64,000 nucleotides of DNA from Streptomyces sp. FIT100. Its GTDB lineage: Bacteria > Actinomycetota > Actinomycetes > Streptomycetales > Streptomycetaceae. The notes beneath the pieces were generated by a model. It saw only the letters and a program-made list of their open reading frames with translations. It searched no databases and had not been told where the DNA came from. Shown piece after piece: positions 62,202 to 64,000 of the stretch. Positions within the stretch are counted from its first letter, which is position 1, and the number at the start of each line of letters is the position of its first letter. A program made the position numbers and the translations under genes. The stretch lies in the NCBI RefSeq assembly GCF_024584805.1, contig NZ_CP075715.1:682001-746000 (forward strand), read 5' to 3'.

Positions 62202-62837
62202 ATGAACCGGCCTTCCGCCCGCTACGTCCTGCCCGAGCTGACCGAGCGCACCAGCTCCGGCTTCCGCTCGCTCGACCCGTACTCGAAGCTCCTGCAGGAG
62301 CGGATCGTCTTCCTCGGCAGCGCCGTCGACGACACCTCGGCCAACGACCTCATCGCCCAGTTCCTGTACCTCGAGTACGACGCCCCTGACCAGGACATCA
62401 GCCTCTACATCAACTCGCCTGGCGGCAGCGTCAGCGCCATGACGTCGATCTACGACACCATGCAGGTGGTGAGGTGCGACATCGCGACGACCTGCCTCGG
62501 CCAGGCCGCCTCCACCGCCGCCGTCCTGCTCGCGGCCGGCACGCCCGGCAAGCGCATGGCCCTGCCCGGCGCCCGGGTGGTCGTCCAGCAGCCCGCGCTG
62601 CCCGAGCCCGTACAGGGACAGCCGACCGATCTGGACATCCAGGCGCGGGAGTTGCTGCGGCTGCGCGATCAGATCACCACGATCCTCGCTCGCCACACGG
62701 GTCACAGCTCCGGGCGTGTCGCCGCCGACCTCGAACGCGACACGGTGTTCAATGCCCAAGCGGCCAGGGATTACGGTCTGATCGATCACATCATCAAGAA
62801 CCGCAAGGCGTCCGCCGCTTCGCCGCTGGTGCGGTGA
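62202..62837 (+). CDS. ClpP-family protease subunit with Gln in place of the catalytic His
   Basis: A 211-aa ClpP paralogue. The fold is complete: [35 protein letters not shown], the nucleophile S104 in [15 protein letters not shown] and D180 in [19 protein letters not shown]. The catalytic His of the ARVxxHQP motif is Gln129 ([12 protein letters not shown]). Streptomyces have up to five ClpP proteins, some acting only in mixed rings. This one may be structural or regulatory rather than proteolytic. GAGGAGAGG precedes the ATG, and an inverted repeat lies 40-55 bp upstream. Confidence 0.92.
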   Translation: MNRPSARYVLPELTERTSSGFRSLDPYSKLLQERIVFLGSAVDDTSANDLIAQFLYLEYDAPDQDISLYINSPGGSVSAMTSIYDTMQVVRCDIATTCLGQAASTAAVLLAAGTPGKRMALPGARVVVQQPALPEPVQGQPTDLDIQARELLRLRDQITTILARHTGHSSGRVAADLERDTVFNAQAARDYGLIDHIIKNRKASAASPLVR

Positions 62838-62843
62838 CGGCCC

Positions 62844-63152
62844 GTGCTGCCTCCGGAGCCTCCACCGCTGCCCGCACTGACGCGCGCCGAAAGCGAGTTC
62901 ATCGACTGCTGGCTCGAAGTCGTCGACCAGCTGGGACGGATCAATCCGGCCCGGGCCACCCGCACCTACGGCGCGCTGCGCGCCGCACAGGCGCTGGCCG
63001 TTCGGGCGGCCGCACTCCGCGACTCGCTCGCTCTGATGCACGCACGGGGCGAGAACGAGCTGCACACGCCCACATTGGCCCGTGCCCTGCGGGTGTTGGA
63101 CGGGGAGCGGCGCGCCGCGCGGATCACCCTCCCGCCCGAGTCCACGAGTTGA
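62844..63152 (+). CDS. Small helical protein downstream of clpP, unknown function
   Basis: A 102-aa protein starting with GTG seven bases after the clpP stop, so probably co-translated. It is predicted to be mainly helical (SEFIDCWLEVVDQLGRI; TYGALRAAQALAVRAAALRD; LARALRVLDGERRAARI). No domain was recognised. Codon third positions are strongly GC, consistent with a real gene. An accessory or adaptor role for the ClpP paralogue is only suggested by position. Confidence 0.6.
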   Translation: MLPPEPPPLPALTRAESEFIDCWLEVVDQLGRINPARATRTYGALRAAQALAVRAAALRDSLALMHARGENELHTPTLARALRVLDGERRAARITLPPESTS

Positions 63153-63483
63153 CGCCGCGGCACCCCGACGCGCCGTGGCGGCGCGCCACGCTGGGCCACA
63201 AGGCGTACGAGTGGGTGTCGCCCATCCGGGGCAGACGTGGCATCGGCTTGCGTGGCTGCGAGTTGCGCCGCAGGTTGGTCCATCCGGTGGAGTCGGCCGT
63301 TCCGTTGCTGGTACGGCGCTCGTTCCCGCGCCACTCGACCTCGGCCGAACGGCCGTCTCCACTCGAACGGATCAGCCGTGAGGAGCCTCACATATCGTCG
63401 TTTCCAACCAGAAATCCGGCACGGAATGAGTCAAGATCCCTGGGACGACAAGCCCCCGCCACCACGGCGGGGCGGTCCGGGCG
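63153..63483. other. Gap with no supported gene
   Basis: Leader region of the NlpC/P60 gene. It contains an AT-richer patch near 63390-63440 (ATATCGTCGTTTCC ... GGAATGAGTC) that probably holds its promoter. An ATG at 63426 opens a frame that runs in phase into the NlpC/P60 gene, but it crosses the riboswitch and is not considered coding. Confidence 0.5.
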
Positions 63484-63661
63484 GACGCCGAGTCCTGCCG
63501 CCGCACCGGATGCCTGGTCGACATGAAGTGCTTCGGCAGGAGTGGAGGACCCATGCAGTACGGGCCGGCCGCCACCCGCGACCGGTCCTCGGGGTGAAGC
63601 CGCTTCCGCGGCCGGGCGTCTTCGCAGGCCCGAACCCGACAGGTCATCCTTCACAGGCGGC
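63484..63661 (+). ncRNA. ydaO-type (c-di-AMP) riboswitch
   Basis: The leader matches the conserved segments of the actinobacterial ydaO/yuaA class: GCCGAGTCCTGCCGCCGCAC (about 63487) followed by GGCAGGAGTGGAGGACCCA (63535), then GGTCCTCGGGGTGAAGCCGC, and finally GGCCCGAACCCGACAGGTCA, TCCTTCACAGGCGG near the end. Pairings CCTGCCG/CGGCAGG and GGACC/GGTCC are visible. This class senses cyclic di-AMP and usually turns cell-wall hydrolase genes off when the ligand is high. Boundaries are approximate. Confidence 0.83.
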
Positions 63662-63677
63662 TGACGAAGGGTTGCGC

Positions 63678-64000
63678 ATGGCTGCGCAGACACAACTTCC
63701 GTCCCTGCTGTCCCGGACGGGTGCCGTTTCGGCTCTGACCATCGCCGCCGTCGGCGGCTCCTTGCTCGTACCGGGCGGCACGGCGGAGGCCCACGCCGCC
63801 TCGGGACACGCGGCGAAGGCCCTCAAGGTGGCCGCGTCGAAGAGGGGATCCCCGTACCGGTGGGGCGCCACGGGCCCGAACCGGTTCGACTGCTCCGGGC
63901 TGACGCAGTACGCCTTCAAGAGGGCCGGCAAGCGCCTGCCGCGTACGGCCCAGGCCCAGTACAACCGCACCCGCCACATCCCCGCCTCCCGCCGCAGCGT
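63678..64000 (+). CDS. Secreted NlpC/P60 cell-wall hydrolase (3' end beyond window)
   Basis: A partial gene: 107 codons before the window ends. A signal peptide (MAAQTQLPSLLSRTGAVSAL ... GGTAEAHA) is followed directly by the NlpC/P60 domain: ALKVAASKRGSPYRWGATGP and the catalytic Cys in NRFDCSGLTQYAFKRAG. The His and third residue of the triad lie beyond the end. These enzymes cut the D-Glu-diamino acid bond of peptidoglycan stems. GAAGGG precedes the ATG, directly after the riboswitch, which sets the start. Confidence 0.9.
   Translation, partial: MAAQTQLPSLLSRTGAVSALTIAAVGGSLLVPGGTAEAHAASGHAAKALKVAASKRGSPYRWGATGPNRFDCSGLTQYAFKRAGKRLPRTAQAQYNRTRHIPASRRS

Noticed and set aside
63426..63677. 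In-phase ATG extension of the NlpC/P60 gene (MSQDPWDDKPPPPRRG...)
   Set aside because: It crosses the conserved riboswitch and would bury the signal peptide in the middle of the protein.
1..64000. tRNA, rRNA, prophage or intact transposon
   Set aside because: None was recognised on either strand by eye; a tRNA search program would be needed to exclude small RNA genes fully.

Overview
The window is high-GC DNA from an actinomycete, almost certainly a Streptomyces chromosome. The evidence is the third-position GC bias, GTG and TTG starts, the MurT/GatD pair, a caa3-type CtaG, a SigB/SigF-type sigma factor, a ureABCFGD urease cluster, secreted amylolytic enzymes and a terpene synthase next to a P450. 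No rRNA or tRNA gene was seen.

Layout. 1-8.3 kb: a MarR regulator, a secreted GH27 alpha-galactosidase, a secreted PNGase A-type amidase and a two-gene ABC exporter whose ATP sites are asymmetrically degenerate. 8.3-21.4 kb is mostly core genome: a TMEM175-type channel, a YdjM-like membrane hydrolase, a DEAH-type helicase, TesB, glutathione peroxidase, an acyl-CoA dehydrogenase divergent from a TetR regulator, peptide deformylase, MurT/GatD, phosphofructokinase and CtaG. 21.5-22 kb is a deletion scar where half a response regulator runs into the last 40 codons of an ABC permease. 23.3-29.5 kb is a LacI-controlled sugar operon read right to left (regulator, binding protein, two permeases, GH31 glycosidase). 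29.7-43.6 kb is mixed: an RraA-like protein, VOC proteins, a MarR regulator with two matching palindromes, an NmrA-like protein, a flavodoxin-like reductase, PlsC, a photolyase operon, a fused PAP2/diacylglycerol-kinase protein, VanZ and a sigma factor with its own SigB-type promoter. 43.7-48.4 kb is the urease operon.

48.6-64 kb is the most accessory part. It holds an orphan YefM-type antitoxin, a badly decayed CRISPR-like array with a period near 60 bp and no cas genes, a DUF4331 protein, an isoamylase-amylase operon with tandem operators, a frameshifted AAA ATPase, a translationally coupled terpene synthase and P450, decayed gene fragments, an alpha/beta hydrolase, a ClpP paralogue whose catalytic His is replaced by Gln, and a ydaO-type (c-di-AMP) riboswitch in front of an NlpC/P60 cell-wall hydrolase cut by the window end.

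The strongest candidates for something unusual are the decayed CRISPR-like array (49.3-49.7 kb), the terpene synthase/P450 pair (57.5-59.9 kb), the response regulator-permease deletion scar (21.85 kb), the single-site heterodimeric ABC exporter (4.6-8.3 kb) and the 16-bp tandem repeat that duplicates the ureF stop codon just before ureG.
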